Positions 1 through 9,996 are shown, counted from the stretch's first letter. The stretch: DNA of 64,000 nt from Paracoccus halophilus (GCF_000763905.1 NZ_JRKN01000020.1:1-64000); one strand, 5' to 3'. Program-made: numbers and translations. The notes: generated by a model not told the origin, from the letters alone.

Positions 1-45
1 ATCAACATCCCGCTCAAGGCCTCCGATAATCATCGGAAACACAAT

Positions 46-80
46 GGACCCAACCCCCGGTCGGTGGGGTCCCTTTTGGA
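46..80 (+). terminator. rho-independent-type terminator near the left edge
   Basis: A stem of about 10 bp with one A-G mismatch (46-55 pairs with 63-72) is followed by CTTTTGG. A second weaker hairpin (ACCCC 89-93 / GGGGT 100-104) follows. It probably ends a gene left of the window. Bases 1-212 hold no supportable coding region. Confidence 0.4.
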
Positions 81-212
81 CGCCGATCACCCCAGAAGCG
101 GGGTCCTTATTCCACGCCGAACAACATGTTGATGTCCTGAAGGATATTTCTCAACGATAAATATTTGGTAACCTTGGCCTGCTATAGGTCTGAAAAATCT
201 TGGGACCGATCA

Positions 213-1370
213 ATGACTCCGGAAATGATCAATTTTGCGACTCACGCGGTATTAAAGGGATCCGTTGCCAAGGCCGGCCCGCAGGCCGACACGGGCGAAG
301 CTGGATTTCTGAAGCTGCTCGCGTCGCCGGACGGCTCTGTCGCGGATATCCCGGATGAGGAACCGGTCGATTCCAACGAGCCGGATGAGGACGGGGAGCA
401 GGAAACGGGTTTCGGTCAGGATTGGCCGGGGCCAGATGTGCGTCCTCCCGGGGCTGCCGAGCAGCACAGGAAAACGTCGTTGGACGTTTCCTCCGGTTTG
501 GTGGATTCGGAACCGATCCCGACGACTCAAGCTGATTTACCGGACGGTCGGAGGGCGGATCCCATCGCGTCGGACGGGGAGCTTTCGGATACGCCCCGAC
601 CCAACGCCTGGGGCGGTGCGAAAATCATGCAGCAGGCCGAGAGTGGTTCCGGAGTACTCAGGTCGCAGGAACCATCTGATGGTCTCTCGGGTCCAATAAA
701 TGAACCGCCTGTGGCAATCGATGGCGAACTTCGGGCCGTCGCCGGCATGTCGTTACCCCGGAGGGTCGAGGGGAATATGCCACCCGGACAATTATCACGG
801 CGCGTCGAAAGCCTAGCTGCGCCGGATCCGACAAATGCCGCAATCGATCCTGATAATCTTTCGGTGAAAGAACCGGCTTTGCTGGCCGCAGAAGTCACTC
901 TGCATCCCGATACAGATTCGAGGACAGTCGCTGCCGCTGGTGCTCCATCCACGGCACGTGCAGCCCCTGTTGCTGCGAGTGATATAGCCAGACAGATCGC
1001 CTCCGGCGCCGCGAAAGGCGAGGCGGAGTGGGTCGAAATAACCCTGACTCCTGAAGAGCTTGGCAAGGTCAGACTTGTCGTTACCGGCGGTGAGCGCCCG
1101 TCCATCAGTGTCTATGCGGAACATCGCGACACTCTGGATCTGCTGCGGCGGCATTCTCACCTGCTTGCCCAGGAGCTTAAAGATACGGGATTCGGCGGCG
1201 CTGACCTTTCTTTTGCGGATGATGCCGGTGCTGGAAAGCGACAGGGCGCCAGGGCCGAGACAAAGCAGCCAGTTGCCGAGCCCGCGCGCGGTCCGCACGG
1301 AAATGACGAACCAAAGGCCCAGGCGGTATCGCGGATAGCGGGCGATTGTCAGATCGATATCAGGATATAA
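213..1370 (+). CDS. fliK: flagellar hook-length control protein, FliK-like
   Basis: Molecular ruler and export-switch protein of the flagellar type III apparatus, which acts at the growing hook. The first ~260 residues are low-complexity, rich in Asp, Glu, Pro, Ser and Ala, as is usual for FliK. The C-terminal third holds the Flg_hook-type domain, recognisable by EITLTPEELGKVRLVV followed by RDTLDLLRRHSHLLAQEL and a short tail. I chose the ATG at 213; an in-frame TTG at 165 would add 16 residues without homology support. The stop is 11 bp before flgD, so the two are co-transcribed. FliK sequences diverge strongly; the assignment rests on the C-terminal motif plus the flgD neighbour. Confidence 0.75.
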   Translation: MTPEMINFATHAVLKGSVAKAGPQADTGEAGFLKLLASPDGSVADIPDEEPVDSNEPDEDGEQETGFGQDWPGPDVRPPGAAEQHRKTSLDVSSGLVDSEPIPTTQADLPDGRRADPIASDGELSDTPRPNAWGGAKIMQQAESGSGVLRSQEPSDGLSGPINEPPVAIDGELRAVAGMSLPRRVEGNMPPGQLSRRVESLAAPDPTNAAIDPDNLSVKEPALLAAEVTLHPDTDSRTVAAAGAPSTARAAPVAASDIARQIASGAAKGEAEWVEITLTPEELGKVRLVVTGGERPSISVYAEHRDTLDLLRRHSHLLAQELKDTGFGGADLSFADDAGAGKRQGARAETKQPVAEPARGPHGNDEPKAQAVSRIAGDCQIDIRI

Positions 1371-1381
1371 GGAGCATATGA

Positions 1382-2047
1382 ATGGTGGTTGGCGTTTCCT
1401 CTTCCGTTGCCGGCACTGCGGCGGCAGTTCAGACGACAGGCGGCACAGCGGCCGGAGCGGCTTTCGCAAGCAGCGATTTTGAAACCTTTCTGAAAATGCT
1501 GACGACGCAGATCAAGAACCAGGACCCTCTCAATCCCATGGAGGGAACCGAGTTTGCGGTTCAGCTCGCGACATTCTCGGGCGTCGAACAGCAGGTACTG
1601 ACCAATCAGCTATTGGGTCAGCTATTGCAGGGCTCGTCCAGCGGCTTGGGTGATCTGTCGGGGTGGATCGGGCGCGAGGTCCGTACCGATGCTCCGGTCT
1701 GGTACGACCAGTCGCCGTTGACACTGAACGTCCACCCCATGGCTGGCGCCGATGAGGTGACACTCGTGGCCCACGATGCGCAAGGCAATGAGGTGTCACG
1801 CGAAAGCATCGGCACCGGCGCGGGCGAAGTCGACTGGCAGGGCCGCGATGCCGATGGCGAGCCTCTCCCTGCTGGAGCCTATCAGTTCCGAATCGAATCC
1901 CTGGCTGATGGCGAGGTTATCGGCATGGCAGTGGTTGAAGCCTATACACGCGTGACCGGCGCGGAAATCGTCAACGGCTGGCCCAGGCTGATCCTGACCG
2001 GAGGCGCCACGGCGGGCCTCGACGAGATAACCGCGCTACGTGAATAA
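1382..2047 (+). CDS. flgD: flagellar hook capping protein FlgD
   Basis: Scaffold protein that caps the growing flagellar hook and is needed for addition of hook subunits. The signature FLKMLTTQIKNQDPLNPMEG lies near residues 36-55 and is followed by the ...EFAVQLATFSGVEQ region typical of FlgD; the second half is the FLgD Ig/tudor-like region (NVHPMAGADEVTLVA...DWQGRDADGEPLPAGAY). The length of 221 aa is normal. AGGAG lies just upstream of the ATG at 1382; an overlapping ATG at 1378 is out of frame. It is the last gene of the fliK-flgD unit. Confidence 0.93.
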   Translation: MVVGVSSSVAGTAAAVQTTGGTAAGAAFASSDFETFLKMLTTQIKNQDPLNPMEGTEFAVQLATFSGVEQQVLTNQLLGQLLQGSSSGLGDLSGWIGREVRTDAPVWYDQSPLTLNVHPMAGADEVTLVAHDAQGNEVSRESIGTGAGEVDWQGRDADGEPLPAGAYQFRIESLADGEVIGMAVVEAYTRVTGAEIVNGWPRLILTGGATAGLDEITALRE

Positions 2048-2438
2048 GCGCAACTGTTTGATCCCACGGTTTGATGGTGCGCTCCATTCGCTGGAGTGGC
2101 AGGAAGCATTATGGGACAAGTTCGTCACGGCAGCGCCGTCACTGCCGTGACGAGGCCGAAACATCGTCCTCAAGTCGCGTCATCGGCCGATTGCTTCGGC
2201 GGCCTGTTCGGGACAAGCCCCGCCGAACTGGTATTTTTCCGGCGGCATTGGCGGCCTCCGGCATTTCCTCACCGGGGGGCTTTTGCTATAATGTATCAGT
2301 TATATGTCGACATGTGGACAAAGGGCGAACGAATCTGCCATTGAACCCGCCGCCCGTGCTGCCTATCTTCTCCGTCAGCAGGAAGCGCGGGCTGCCTTTC
2401 CACGGGGTCGCGGTTCTTGGCGAGAAAGGACTGTTTCG
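2048..2438 (+). other. intergenic region upstream of lon
   Basis: 391 bp without a convincing gene. A short open frame (2096-2344) has no recognisable motif and no ribosome binding site. The segment holds a TATAAT at 2287-2292 and the lon leader. The open frame that reads into lon from 2304 is the untranslated upstream extension, since homology to Lon begins at 2439. Confidence 0.6.
2287..2292 (+). promoter_or_regulatory. candidate -10 element for lon
   Basis: A perfect TATAAT in an AT-rich pocket 147 bp before the lon start. No good -35 hexamer lies at 16-18 bp spacing (TTTCCT at 2264), and I see no clear heat-shock sigma consensus, so this is a weak call. Confidence 0.3.
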
Positions 2439-4856
2439 ATGAACGAATTCGCCTATACCTCCCATCCGGTCCTGCCCTTGCGGGACATTGTGGTGTTTCC
2501 GCATATGATCGTGCCCCTGTTCGTGGGGCGCGACCGATCCGTGCGGGCGCTGGAAGCGGTGATGGAACAGGATCGCCCGATCCTGCTGGCGGCGCAAAAG
2601 GATGCGGCTGTCGATGAACCTACTGCCGAGGGCATTTTCCGCATCGGAGTGCTGGCCAATGTGCTGCAGCTTCTGAAGTTGCCCGATGGCACGGTCAAGG
2701 TCCTGGTCGAGGGTCGCGAGCGCGTCCAGATCTCGGACTTCGTGCCGAACGAGAATTATTTCGAAGCCAGCTGCGAGCCTTTGGCCGAGGATGCCGGCGA
2801 CGCCGACACGCTGACCGCGCTGACCCGCGCCGTGGCCGAGGAGTTCGAGCGTTACGTCAAGGTGCGCAAGAACATCCCTGAAGAGGTCGTCTCGGCCGTC
2901 GCCGAGGCGCGTGAGCCCGCGCGGCTGGCCGATCTGGTCAGCGGCCATCTGGGCATCGCCCTGGACCAGAAACAGGAACTGCTCGAGACGCTGGTGACTG
3001 CCGAGCGGCTGGAAAAGGTCTATGGCCTGATGCAGGGCGAGATGTCGGTTCTGCAGGTCGAGAAAAAGATCAAGTCCCGCGTCAAGACCCAGATGGAGAA
3101 GACCCAGCGGGAATACTATCTGAATGAGCAGATGAAGGCCATTCAGAAGGAACTGGGCGACGGCGAGGATGGCGGCAACGAGATCACCGAGCTGGAGGAG
3201 AGGATCGCCGCGACCAAATTCAGCAAGGAGGCCCGCGAAAAGGCCGAGGCCGAGCTGAAGAAGCTGAAATCGATGTCGCCGATGTCCGCCGAGGCCACGG
3301 TCAGCCGCAACTATCTGGACTGGCTGCTGGCGCTGCCCTGGGGCATCAAGTCGCGTGTCCGCAAGGATCTCGGCAAGGCCGAACAGGTCCTGGATGCCGA
3401 TCATTACGGGCTGGAAAAGGTCAAGGAACGCATCGTCGAATATCTGGCGGTGCAGAACCGCTCGACCAAGCTGAAGGGCCCGATCCTGTGCCTTGTCGGC
3501 CCTCCGGGCGTCGGCAAGACCAGCCTGGGGCGTTCGGTCGCGCGGGCGACGGGGCGCGAATTCATCCGCATCAGCCTGGGCGGTGTGCGCGATGAAAGCG
3601 AAATCCGCGGCCACCGCCGGACCTATATCGGCTCGATGCCGGGCAAGATCATCCAGGCGCTGAAAAAGGCCAAGACCACCAACCCGCTGATCCTGCTCGA
3701 TGAAATCGACAAGATGGGCCAGGATTTCCGGGGCGATCCGGCCAGTGCCATGCTGGAGGTGCTGGATCCCGAACAGAACGCGACCTTCGTCGACCACTAT
3801 CTTGAGGTGGAATACGACCTGTCCAACGTCATGTTCGTGACCACCGCCAACAGCTACAACATGCCCGGGCCGCTGCTCGACCGGATGGAGATCATCCCGC
3901 TCGCCGGCTATACCGAGGATGAAAAGCGCGAGATCGCGCGCCAGCACCTGCTGCCCAAGCAGATCAAGGCGAACGGGCTGCGCAAGGGTGAGTTCAGCGT
4001 CAGTGACGATGCGCTGACCCATGTGATCCGCTATTACACCCGCGAGGCCGGTGTGCGGTCGCTGGAGCGTGAAATCGCCAAGCTGGCCCGCAAGGCGGTG
4101 ACCGAAATCCTCAAGGGCAAGGTGAAATCGGTCGAGATCGATACCCAGAAGGCCGAGGAATATCTGGGCGTGCGCCGCCACCGCTACGGCCTGGCCGAAA
4201 AGGACGATCAGGTCGGCGTGGTGACGGGTCTGGCATGGACCCAGGTCGGCGGCGATCTTCTGCAGATCGAGGCGCTTAAACTGCCCGGCAAGGGCCGCAT
4301 GAAGACCACCGGCAAGCTGGGCGATGTGATGAAGGAATCGATCGATGCCGCATCGTCCTTTGTCCGCTCGATCAGCCCGGAACTGGGCGTGAAGCCGCCA
4401 ACATTCGAGGCCGTGGATATCCATGTCCACGTCCCCGAAGGCGCGACGCCCAAGGACGGGCCTTCGGCGGGCACCGCCATGGTCACCTCGATCGTGTCGG
4501 TGCTGACCCAGATCCCGGTGCGCAAGGATGTCGCCATGACCGGCGAGGTCACGCTGCGCGGCAATGTGCTGGCCATCGGCGGGCTGAAGGAAAAGCTGCT
4601 GGCGGCCCTGCGCGGCGGCATCAAGACGGTGCTGATCCCGGCCGATAACGAAAAGGACCTGGCCGAGATTCCGGCCAATGTGAAGGAAGGTCTCAGGATC
4701 ATTCCGGTCAGCCATGTCCGCGAGGTGCTGAGCCATGCGCTGGTGCGCAAGCCTGAGCCGGTCGAGTGGGACCAGGCCGCCGAAGAAGCGGCGGAAGCCA
4801 CCCGGCTGGCGGCGGCACGCGACCAAGGCAGTAGCGGGGCGGCAGTCGCCCACTGA
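2439..4856 (+). CDS. lon: ATP-dependent protease Lon
   Basis: Cytosolic AAA+ serine protease of protein quality control and regulated proteolysis. The 805-aa protein has the Lon N-terminal substrate-binding domain (starting [20 protein letters not shown]), Walker [10 protein letters not shown] at residues 354-362, Walker [11 protein letters not shown], and the C-terminal protease domain with the Ser-Lys dyad (S676 in [11 protein letters not shown]719 in GLKEKLLAA). Length is normal for Lon. The start at 2439 has GAGAAAGGA at 2422-2430, an ideal distance upstream, and matches where Lon homology begins. A strong terminator follows. The gene next to it encodes an HU-like protein; lon-HU order is a common arrangement. 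Confidence 0.98.
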   Translation: MNEFAYTSHPVLPLRDIVVFPHMIVPLFVGRDRSVRALEAVMEQDRPILLAAQKDAAVDEPTAEGIFRIGVLANVLQLLKLPDGTVKVLVEGRERVQISDFVPNENYFEASCEPLAEDAGDADTLTALTRAVAEEFERYVKVRKNIPEEVVSAVAEAREPARLADLVSGHLGIALDQKQELLETLVTAERLEKVYGLMQGEMSVLQVEKKIKSRVKTQMEKTQREYYLNEQMKAIQKELGDGEDGGNEITELEERIAATKFSKEAREKAEAELKKLKSMSPMSAEATVSRNYLDWLLALPWGIKSRVRKDLGKAEQVLDADHYGLEKVKERIVEYLAVQNRSTKLKGPILCLVGPPGVGKTSLGRSVARATGREFIRISLGGVRDESEIRGHRRTYIGSMPGKIIQALKKAKTTNPLILLDEIDKMGQDFRGDPASAMLEVLDPEQNATFVDHYLEVEYDLSNVMFVTTANSYNMPGPLLDRMEIIPLAGYTEDEKREIARQHLLPKQIKANGLRKGEFSVSDDALTHVIRYYTREAGVRSLEREIAKLARKAVTEILKGKVKSVEIDTQKAEEYLGVRRHRYGLAEKDDQVGVVTGLAWTQVGGDLLQIEALKLPGKGRMKTTGKLGDVMKESIDAASSFVRSISPELGVKPPTFEAVDIHVHVPEGATPKDGPSAGTAMVTSIVSVLTQIPVRKDVAMTGEVTLRGNVLAIGGLKEKLLAALRGGIKTVLIPADNEKDLAEIPANVKEGLRIIPVSHVREVLSHALVRKPEPVEWDQAAEEAAEATRLAAARDQGSSGAAVAH

Positions 4857-4861
4857 ACACG

Positions 4862-4897
4862 AAGCCGCGCGGAAGGAATTCCGCGCGGCTTTCTTGT
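4862..4897 (+). terminator. lon terminator
   Basis: Perfect 13-bp stem (4862-4874 with 4879-4891), GGAA tetraloop, followed by TTCTTG. It begins 5 bp after the lon stop. Confidence 0.85.
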
Positions 4898-4933
4898 CCT
4901 GGTCCGTGCTCCATCAACAAGGGGGAGTCGTCC

Positions 4934-5224
4934 ATGACTATGCCAGAGCGAGGCGGCGGCCGGGTTCCGCACGATCCGCAGACGGCAAGGGTGCTGCAGA
5001 AACGGCAGTTGCTGGCGCATGTGGCGCGGCGCACAGGGCTGCGCAGCGCCGATATAAAACCCGTGGTCGAGGCAACGTTGGCCGAGCTTGGCGATGCCAT
5101 CGCCGGCGGCATGACGCTGGCCCTGCCGCCTCTTGGGCGCGCGCGGGTCAGCCGCAGCATTGACCGGTCGGGCGCCGAAATCATCACCCTGCGCCTGCGC
5201 CGCAAGGCCGGGGAAAGCACTTAG
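4934..5224 (+). CDS. divergent HU/IHF-family DNA-binding protein
   Basis: A 96-aa member of the bacterial histone-like family. The helical dimerisation core is clear (KRQLLAHVARRTGLRS...VVEATLAELGDAIAGG) and is followed by the first strands (LALPPLGRARVSRS). The arm region differs from canonical HU: the GRNPQTG-type beta-arm tip with its DNA-intercalating proline is replaced by a short IDRSGAEIITLRLRR, so the arm looks shortened. A basic, Gly/Arg-rich leader of ~20 residues precedes the fold. GGGGGAG lies 8 bp before the ATG. It follows the lon terminator and probably has its own promoter. Nucleoid or regulatory role is inferred from family only. Confidence 0.8.
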   Translation: MTMPERGGGRVPHDPQTARVLQKRQLLAHVARRTGLRSADIKPVVEATLAELGDAIAGGMTLALPPLGRARVSRSIDRSGAEIITLRLRRKAGEST

Positions 5225-5256
5225 GGGCGCGCGCAAGAAAATTCGCCACTGACCTC

Positions 5257-5285
5257 TTGCAGCAGGCCCCGACTGCGGCTATCTA
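5257..5285 (+). promoter_or_regulatory. promoter of tRNA-Val
   Basis: TTGCAG at 5257-5262, 17-bp spacer, TATCTA at 5280-5285, 9 bp before the tRNA. Good sigma-70 type match. Confidence 0.55.
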
Positions 5286-5294
5286 GCGCGGACC

Positions 5295-5369
5295 GGGCGA
5301 TTAGCTCAGCGGTAGAGCGCTTCGTTCACATCGAAGATGTCAGCGGTTCAAATCCGTTATCGCCCACCA
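5295..5369 (+). tRNA. tRNA-Val (anticodon CAC)
   Basis: A full cloverleaf can be drawn: acceptor GGGCGAT/ATCGCCC, D-arm GCTC..GAGC, anticodon stem CTTCG/CGAAG with loop TTCACAT (anticodon CAC, reads GTG), T-arm with GGTTCAAATCC, and an encoded CCA end. Length 75. Confidence 0.97.
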
Positions 5370-5754
5370 TACCACTGCTCAGGGACCGAAAATCCGCCGA
5401 AACCCCGAGGGAAAAAGCGGTTTCAAGGATTGCACCCTTGTTCCCGCGATATCCCGAAACCTCTGTAACGGCCAGTTGGGGCACAGCTCCGGCGAGCGTG
5501 GTTCCACCATTCCCATGGATACGCCAAGGGCGTGCCAGAAGAGTCATGGCCAATTCCACATGACAAGGCCCTTCACGCCTGTCTGGCGCGAGTTGAGACG
5601 GGCGGGCGTCGGTCCACCAGCGTCTGCCGCGTGAACCAGAAACGCATTCCTCACCAGATCCGGCGCGATCATGGCGATTTCCGGCCTAGCCGCCTCCGGA
5701 TATGGAGGGTTGCACCCCCGCGTTCGCCACGGATCGTCGGGGACGGCTACTCGG
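5370..5754 (+). other. non-coding stretch between tRNA-Val and mfd
   Basis: 385 bp without a supportable gene. Open frames on both strands lack family motifs; the one that reads ...GFEPLTSSM is simply the antisense of the tRNA. It could be scar sequence of an element once inserted at the tRNA 3' end, but I see no integrase remnant or repeat of the tRNA tail. Confidence 0.5.
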
Positions 5755-8700
5755 TCAACGTGTTTTCCCCTCGCGGATCTTCGCGGCCAGATCCCGCGCG
5801 ATGGCGAAACTGCCCTTGATCCGGTCGGCATCGCCCGGCCAATCGCGCAGGACGACGATCCTGTTATCGGTCACCTTCGCCTGTCCGCGCTGATCGTGAA
5901 TGAATTCGACCAGCCCGGCCGGGTTGGGGAACTTGTCGCCATGGAACTGGATCGTCACGCCCTTGGGACCCGCATCCAGCCGGGAAATATTGGCGCGCTT
6001 GGCCATGGCCTTGATGCGGATGACCAGCAGAAGCGTGTTTACCTCGCGCGGGAGCGGGCCGAAACGGTCGATCAACTCGGCCGCGAAACCCTCGAGTTCG
6101 ACCTTGGTGGTCAGTTCCGCCAGACGCCGGTACAGGCCCAGCCGCACATCCAGATCGGGGATATAGCTTTCCGGGATCGTCACCGGCACGCCAAGGTTCA
6201 GCTGCGGCGCCCATTCATCCTCGGGCGTGCCTTCGATTTCGCCGGATTTCAGCTTGGCGATGGTTTCCTCCAGCATCTGCTGGTAAAGCTCGAACCCGAC
6301 CTCCTTGATATGGCCGGATTGCTCCTCGCCCAACAGGTTGCCGGCCCCGCGCAGGTCCAGATCCTGCGAGGCCAGGTTGAACCCCGCCCCAAGGCTGTCG
6401 ATGGCGCCCAGGAATTTCAGCCGCCGCATCGCCTGCGGGGTCAGCGGCACGCGCGGTTTCGTCGTCAGATAGCAATAGGCCCGCGTCTTGGAGCGCCCGA
6501 CCCGCCCCCTGATCTGGTAAAGCTGCGCCAGGCCGAACATGTCGGCGCGCCAGACCACCATCGTGTTCGCGGTCGGGATATCCAGCCCCGATTCAACGAT
6601 GCTGGTCGCCAGCAGCACATCGTGGCTGCCGTCATAGAACGCGTTCATGCGCTGATCCAGATCGCCGGCGGCAAGCTGGCCATGGGCGACGATATAGCTG
6701 ATCTCGGGGACGTGTTCGCGCAGCCAATCCTCGATCTCGGGCAGGTCCGAGAGGCGCGGGACGACAAAGAAGCTCTGCCCGCCGCGATACTTCTCGCGCA
6801 GCAGCGCCTCGCGGATGGTCACACCGTCGAATTCGCTGACATAGGTGCGGATCGCCAGCCGGTCCACGGGCGGCGTGCCGATGATCGACAGGTCGCGCAC
6901 CCCGGTCAGCGACAGTTGCAGCGTGCGCGGGATCGGCGTCGCGGTCAGCGTCAGCACATGGATATCGCTGCGCAATTCCTTCAGCCGCTCCTTATGGGCG
7001 ACGCCGAAATGCTGTTCCTCGTCCACGATCAGCAGGCCAAGGTTCTTGAACCGCACCTGCTTGGCCAGCACCGCATGAGTGCCCACGACGATATCGACCG
7101 TGCCCTCGGCCAGCCCGGCGCGCGTCTGGGCCGCGTCACGGGCGCTGACAAAGCGCGACAGGGGCCGGACATCGATCGCGGTGCCGCGAAACCGCTCGGC
7201 AAAGGTGCGGAAATGCTGGCGCGCCAGCAAGGTCGTCGGCGCGACCACCGCGACCTGCAACCCCTGGCTTGCGGCGATGAAGGCCGCGCGCATGGCGACC
7301 TCGGTCTTGCCGAAGCCGACATCGCCCACGACGAGGCGATCCATCGGCCGGCCGGCGGCCAGATCCTCGGCCACATCGGCGATGGCCGCGGCCTGATCCT
7401 CGGTCTCGTCATAGGGGAAGCGGGCGGCGAATTCCTCGGTCTCGTGATGCTCGGGCTGCAGAACCGGGGCGGGGCGCAGCAGGCGCTCGGCCGCGACGCG
7501 CATCAGCCGGTCTGCGATCAGCCTGATGCGTTCCTTGAGCCGCGCCTTGCGGGCCTGCCATGCGCCGCCGCCCAGCTTGTCCAGCAGCCCCTCTTCATGG
7601 CCGTAACGGGTCAGCAGTTCGATATTCTCGACCGGCAGGTAAAGCCGGTCGCCGCCGGCATATTCCAGCGCCACGCAATCATGGGGCACGCCAAGCGCCT
7701 TGACGGTTTCCAGCCCGGTATAGCGGCCGATGCCGTGTTCGACATGCACCACCAGATCGCCGGGGGACAGCGTGGTGGTGTCGCGCAGGAAATTCTCGGC
7801 CCGGCGGCGCTTTTTCGCGCCCCGGATCAGCCGGTCGCCCAGCACATCCTGTTCCGAGATGACCGCAAGCGGCCCCGTCGCCTGCCCGTCCGAGACGAAC
7901 CCCTCTTCCAGCGGCCAGACCGCCAGCCCAAGCGCGCCGGGCCGGTCGGGCAGATCGCGCAGATCGGAGATCGGTTTCGCGCCGGTGACCCCTTCATCCG
8001 CGATCAGGCCCGACAGGCGTTCCCGCGCGCCTTCGGAAAAGCTGGCGATGACCACGCGATGCGCACGCGAAAGCGCCTGAATATGCTCCGCGAGCGTCTT
8101 GAACAGGTTTCCTTTTTCGGCCTGACGCTCGGGCGCGAAATTGCGCCCGACGCGGCCGCCCGCGTCCAGCACGCCCGGGCCGGGCGGCTGCGGCAGGACC
8201 GACAGGCGCAGCAGCCGATGCGCGGCCAGCCAGCGCCGCCATTCTGCCTCGTCGGGAAAGATCTGCGGCGGCGGCACCGGGCGGTAAACCGTATCCGCGC
8301 CGCCCTTGCGCCCGAGCGCCTCAAGCCGGGCATCGAACTGTTCCGAGATCATCTGCCAGCGCGCATCGCGCACCTGGTCAAGGTGATCGTCCGCCACCAG
8401 CGAGGCCCCGGGCAGATAGTCGAACAGGCTTTCCAGCCGGGCATGGAACCAGGGCAGCCAATGCTCCATCCCGGCCATCTTGCGGCCGGCGCTGATGCCT
8501 TCGTAAAGCGGATCATTGGCGCCGCCCCCGTATTCGGCGCGGTAGCTCTGGCGAAAGCGGGTGATCGCCTGCTCGTCCAGAATGACCTCGGACATGGGGG
8601 CCAGTTCGACCCGGTCCAGCCTGTCGGTCGAACGCTGGGTTTCGGGGTCGAAACGGCGCGCGCCCTCCAGCACATCGCCGAACATGTCCAGCCGGATCGG

Positions 8701-9216
8701 GCCGGTCTCTCCGGGCGGATAGATGTCGATGATGCCGCCGCGCATGGCGAAATCGCCCGGCTCGGTCACCGTGGGCGATTGCGCGAAACCCATGCGGGCC
8801 AGGAATGCGCGCAGCGCAGCCTCGTCCATGCGGTCGCCGACGGCGGCGGAAAAGCTGGCCTCGCGCAGGGCCTCGCGCGGGGGGACACGTTGCATGGCGG
8901 CGTTCAGCGTGGTCAGCAGGATGAACGGCCCCCGGATCGCGCCATGGGCCAGCGCCGTCAGCACCGCCATGCGCGCCGCCATCACCGCCGGCGCGGGCGA
9001 TACGCGGTCATAGGGCGTCGTATCCCAGGCCGGGAACTCCAGCACCACCGCCTGCGGCGCAAAAAAGGCCAGCGCGGCCCGCATCGCGGCCATGCGGCGG
9101 TCGTCGCGCGCGATATGGATGACCGGCTGGCCGCGCGCCAGTTCGCGCGCGATCAGGGCGGCGTCCATGCCCTCGGGCGCGCCGGAAAGGATCAGATGTT
9201 CGGGATGCGCTGACAT
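5755..9216 (-). CDS. mfd: transcription-repair coupling factor Mfd
   Basis: DNA translocase that releases RNA polymerase stalled at lesions and recruits UvrA. The 1153-aa product has the UvrB-like N-terminal region (FPAWDTTPYDRVSP), the CarD-like RNA-polymerase-interaction domain (LSPGDLVVHVEHGIGRYTGL), a superfamily 2 helicase core with Walker A GDVGFGKTEVAMRAAF near residue 631 and DEEQ box LLIVDEEQHFGV near 730, the motif VLTLTATPIPRTLQ, and the C-terminal TRCF domain. Length is typical. The large frame on the opposite strand is a shadow. It is transcribed alone, converging on nothing close by. Confidence 0.98.
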   Translation of the reverse strand: MSAHPEHLILSGAPEGMDAALIARELARGQPVIHIARDDRRMAAMRAALAFFAPQAVVLEFPAWDTTPYDRVSPAPAVMAARMAVLTALAHGAIRGPFILLTTLNAAMQRVPPREALREASFSAAVGDRMDEAALRAFLARMGFAQSPTVTEPGDFAMRGGIIDIYPPGETGPIRLDMFGDVLEGARRFDPETQRSTDRLDRVELAPMSEVILDEQAITRFRQSYRAEYGGGANDPLYEGISAGRKMAGMEHWLPWFHARLESLFDYLPGASLVADDHLDQVRDARWQMISEQFDARLEALGRKGGADTVYRPVPPPQIFPDEAEWRRWLAAHRLLRLSVLPQPPGPGVLDAGGRVGRNFAPERQAEKGNLFKTLAEHIQALSRAHRVVIASFSEGARERLSGLIADEGVTGAKPISDLRDLPDRPGALGLAVWPLEEGFVSDGQATGPLAVISEQDVLGDRLIRGAKKRRRAENFLRDTTTLSPGDLVVHVEHGIGRYTGLETVKALGVPHDCVALEYAGGDRLYLPVENIELLTRYGHEEGLLDKLGGGAWQARKARLKERIRLIADRLMRVAAERLLRPAPVLQPEHHETEEFAARFPYDETEDQAAAIADVAEDLAAGRPMDRLVVGDVGFGKTEVAMRAAFIAASQGLQVAVVAPTTLLARQHFRTFAERFRGTAIDVRPLSRFVSARDAAQTRAGLAEGTVDIVVGTHAVLAKQVRFKNLGLLIVDEEQHFGVAHKERLKELRSDIHVLTLTATPIPRTLQLSLTGVRDLSIIGTPPVDRLAIRTYVSEFDGVTIREALLREKYRGGQSFFVVPRLSDLPEIEDWLREHVPEISYIVAHGQLAAGDLDQRMNAFYDGSHDVLLATSIVESGLDIPTANTMVVWRADMFGLAQLYQIRGRVGRSKTRAYCYLTTKPRVPLTPQAMRRLKFLGAIDSLGAGFNLASQDLDLRGAGNLLGEEQSGHIKEVGFELYQQMLEETIAKLKSGEIEGTPEDEWAPQLNLGVPVTIPESYIPDLDVRLGLYRRLAELTTKVELEGFAAELIDRFGPLPREVNTLLLVIRIKAMAKRANISRLDAGPKGVTIQFHGDKFPNPAGLVEFIHDQRGQAKVTDNRIVVLRDWPGDADRIKGSFAIARDLAAKIREGKTR

Positions 9217-9263
9217 GAGCCGTCAGGTAAAGCCGGCACCGGCGAAGTCAAGCCCAAGCCACC

Positions 9264-9827
9264 CTATCCGAACGGATGTGCCAGCATCCAGCCGACGCCG
9301 TAGAAGGTCGTGAGCGCCACCGCCAGGATCGAGACCAGCGTCACCACCAGCCGGTGACGGCGCATCATCCGCGCGGCCTCGGCGGCGGGTTCACTGACCG
9401 AAAGCCCCGTTTCCGCGCGCCGCAGGATGGCCGACAGATGGCGCGCAAGCCGCATCTCGATCAGGCGGATCAGCGCAAAGGGAAGTGTCAGCAGGACCAG
9501 CGCCTGCGCCATTTCCAGCCCATAGACAAAGCCCAGCACCGCCAGCGTGGTCAGCGCAAAGGCCCCCATCCCGATCAGCGCCACACCCGCGCCCCGCGAC
9601 AGCTCCCGGCGCGGCAGGGTCAGTGAAAGCCAGTCCAGCAGCAGCAGCGCCGCGGGGTCGTCGTCCGGATCCGGGGCCGCGCGGTGCGCCGCCATGACCA
9701 CCTCGGTCGGCACGCCCAGCACATGGCGACCGGCAAGGGTCCAGGCAAGGATCAGCACGACCCAGAACCAGATCGAGCCGAAGGAACGGCTGTCCAGCAG
9801 GGCCAGAATTGCCTCGATGTTAAGCAC
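9264..9827 (-). CDS. conserved membrane protein of Rhodobacteraceae
   Basis: 187-aa protein with several hydrophobic segments (IWFWVVLILAWTLAG; GVALIGMGAFALTTLAVLGF; ALVLLTLPFALI; LVVTLVSILAVALTTF), so an inner-membrane protein with about four spans. The N-terminal LLDSRSFGSIWFWVVL...HVLGVP pattern is one I associate with a Rhodobacteraceae protein labelled component of the SufBCD complex in databases; that label is weakly supported and no iron-sulphur motif is visible. The start is GTG at 9827, with GGAGAGAG just upstream; the frame continues open further but without homology. It lies 47 bp upstream of mfd on the same strand, so co-transcription is likely. Confidence 0.7.
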   Translation of the reverse strand: MLNIEAILALLDSRSFGSIWFWVVLILAWTLAGRHVLGVPTEVVMAAHRAAPDPDDDPAALLLLDWLSLTLPRRELSRGAGVALIGMGAFALTTLAVLGFVYGLEMAQALVLLTLPFALIRLIEMRLARHLSAILRRAETGLSVSEPAAEAARMMRRHRLVVTLVSILAVALTTFYGVGWMLAHPFG

Positions 9828-9996
9828 GCTCTCTCCGGGCCGATTAGATGCAGGGGATAACCTATCCTTGGCGCGGGCAAAGAAAAACCTGGTATTTCGG
9901 TGTCGCGGCCGGCAGGGGTTGCGCGCCGCCGGGCAAGGGTGCAGTTTCAGCCCGATTGAAGCGCCGCGCTCCGGCCCCGCAGAACACAGGCCCGCC

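Noticed and set aside
107-184. Possible end of a minus-strand gene (…QDINMLFGVE stop) at the left edge
   Set aside because: The frame is closed by a stop only 24 codons upstream, so it cannot be a gene end.
2096-2344. 82-codon plus-strand ORF between flgD and lon
   Set aside because: No ribosome binding site, motif or family; overlaps the lon leader.
2286-4853. 855-codon open frame on the minus strand
   Set aside because: Antisense shadow of lon, with shadow-type composition.
5326-5559. Minus-strand ORF ending GFEPLTSSM
   Set aside because: The end is antisense of the tRNA-Val; such tails are known false proteins.
5671-9213. 1180-codon open frame on the plus strand
   Set aside because: Antisense shadow of mfd. 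No motif, His/Arg/Gln-rich composition typical of high-GC shadow frames.
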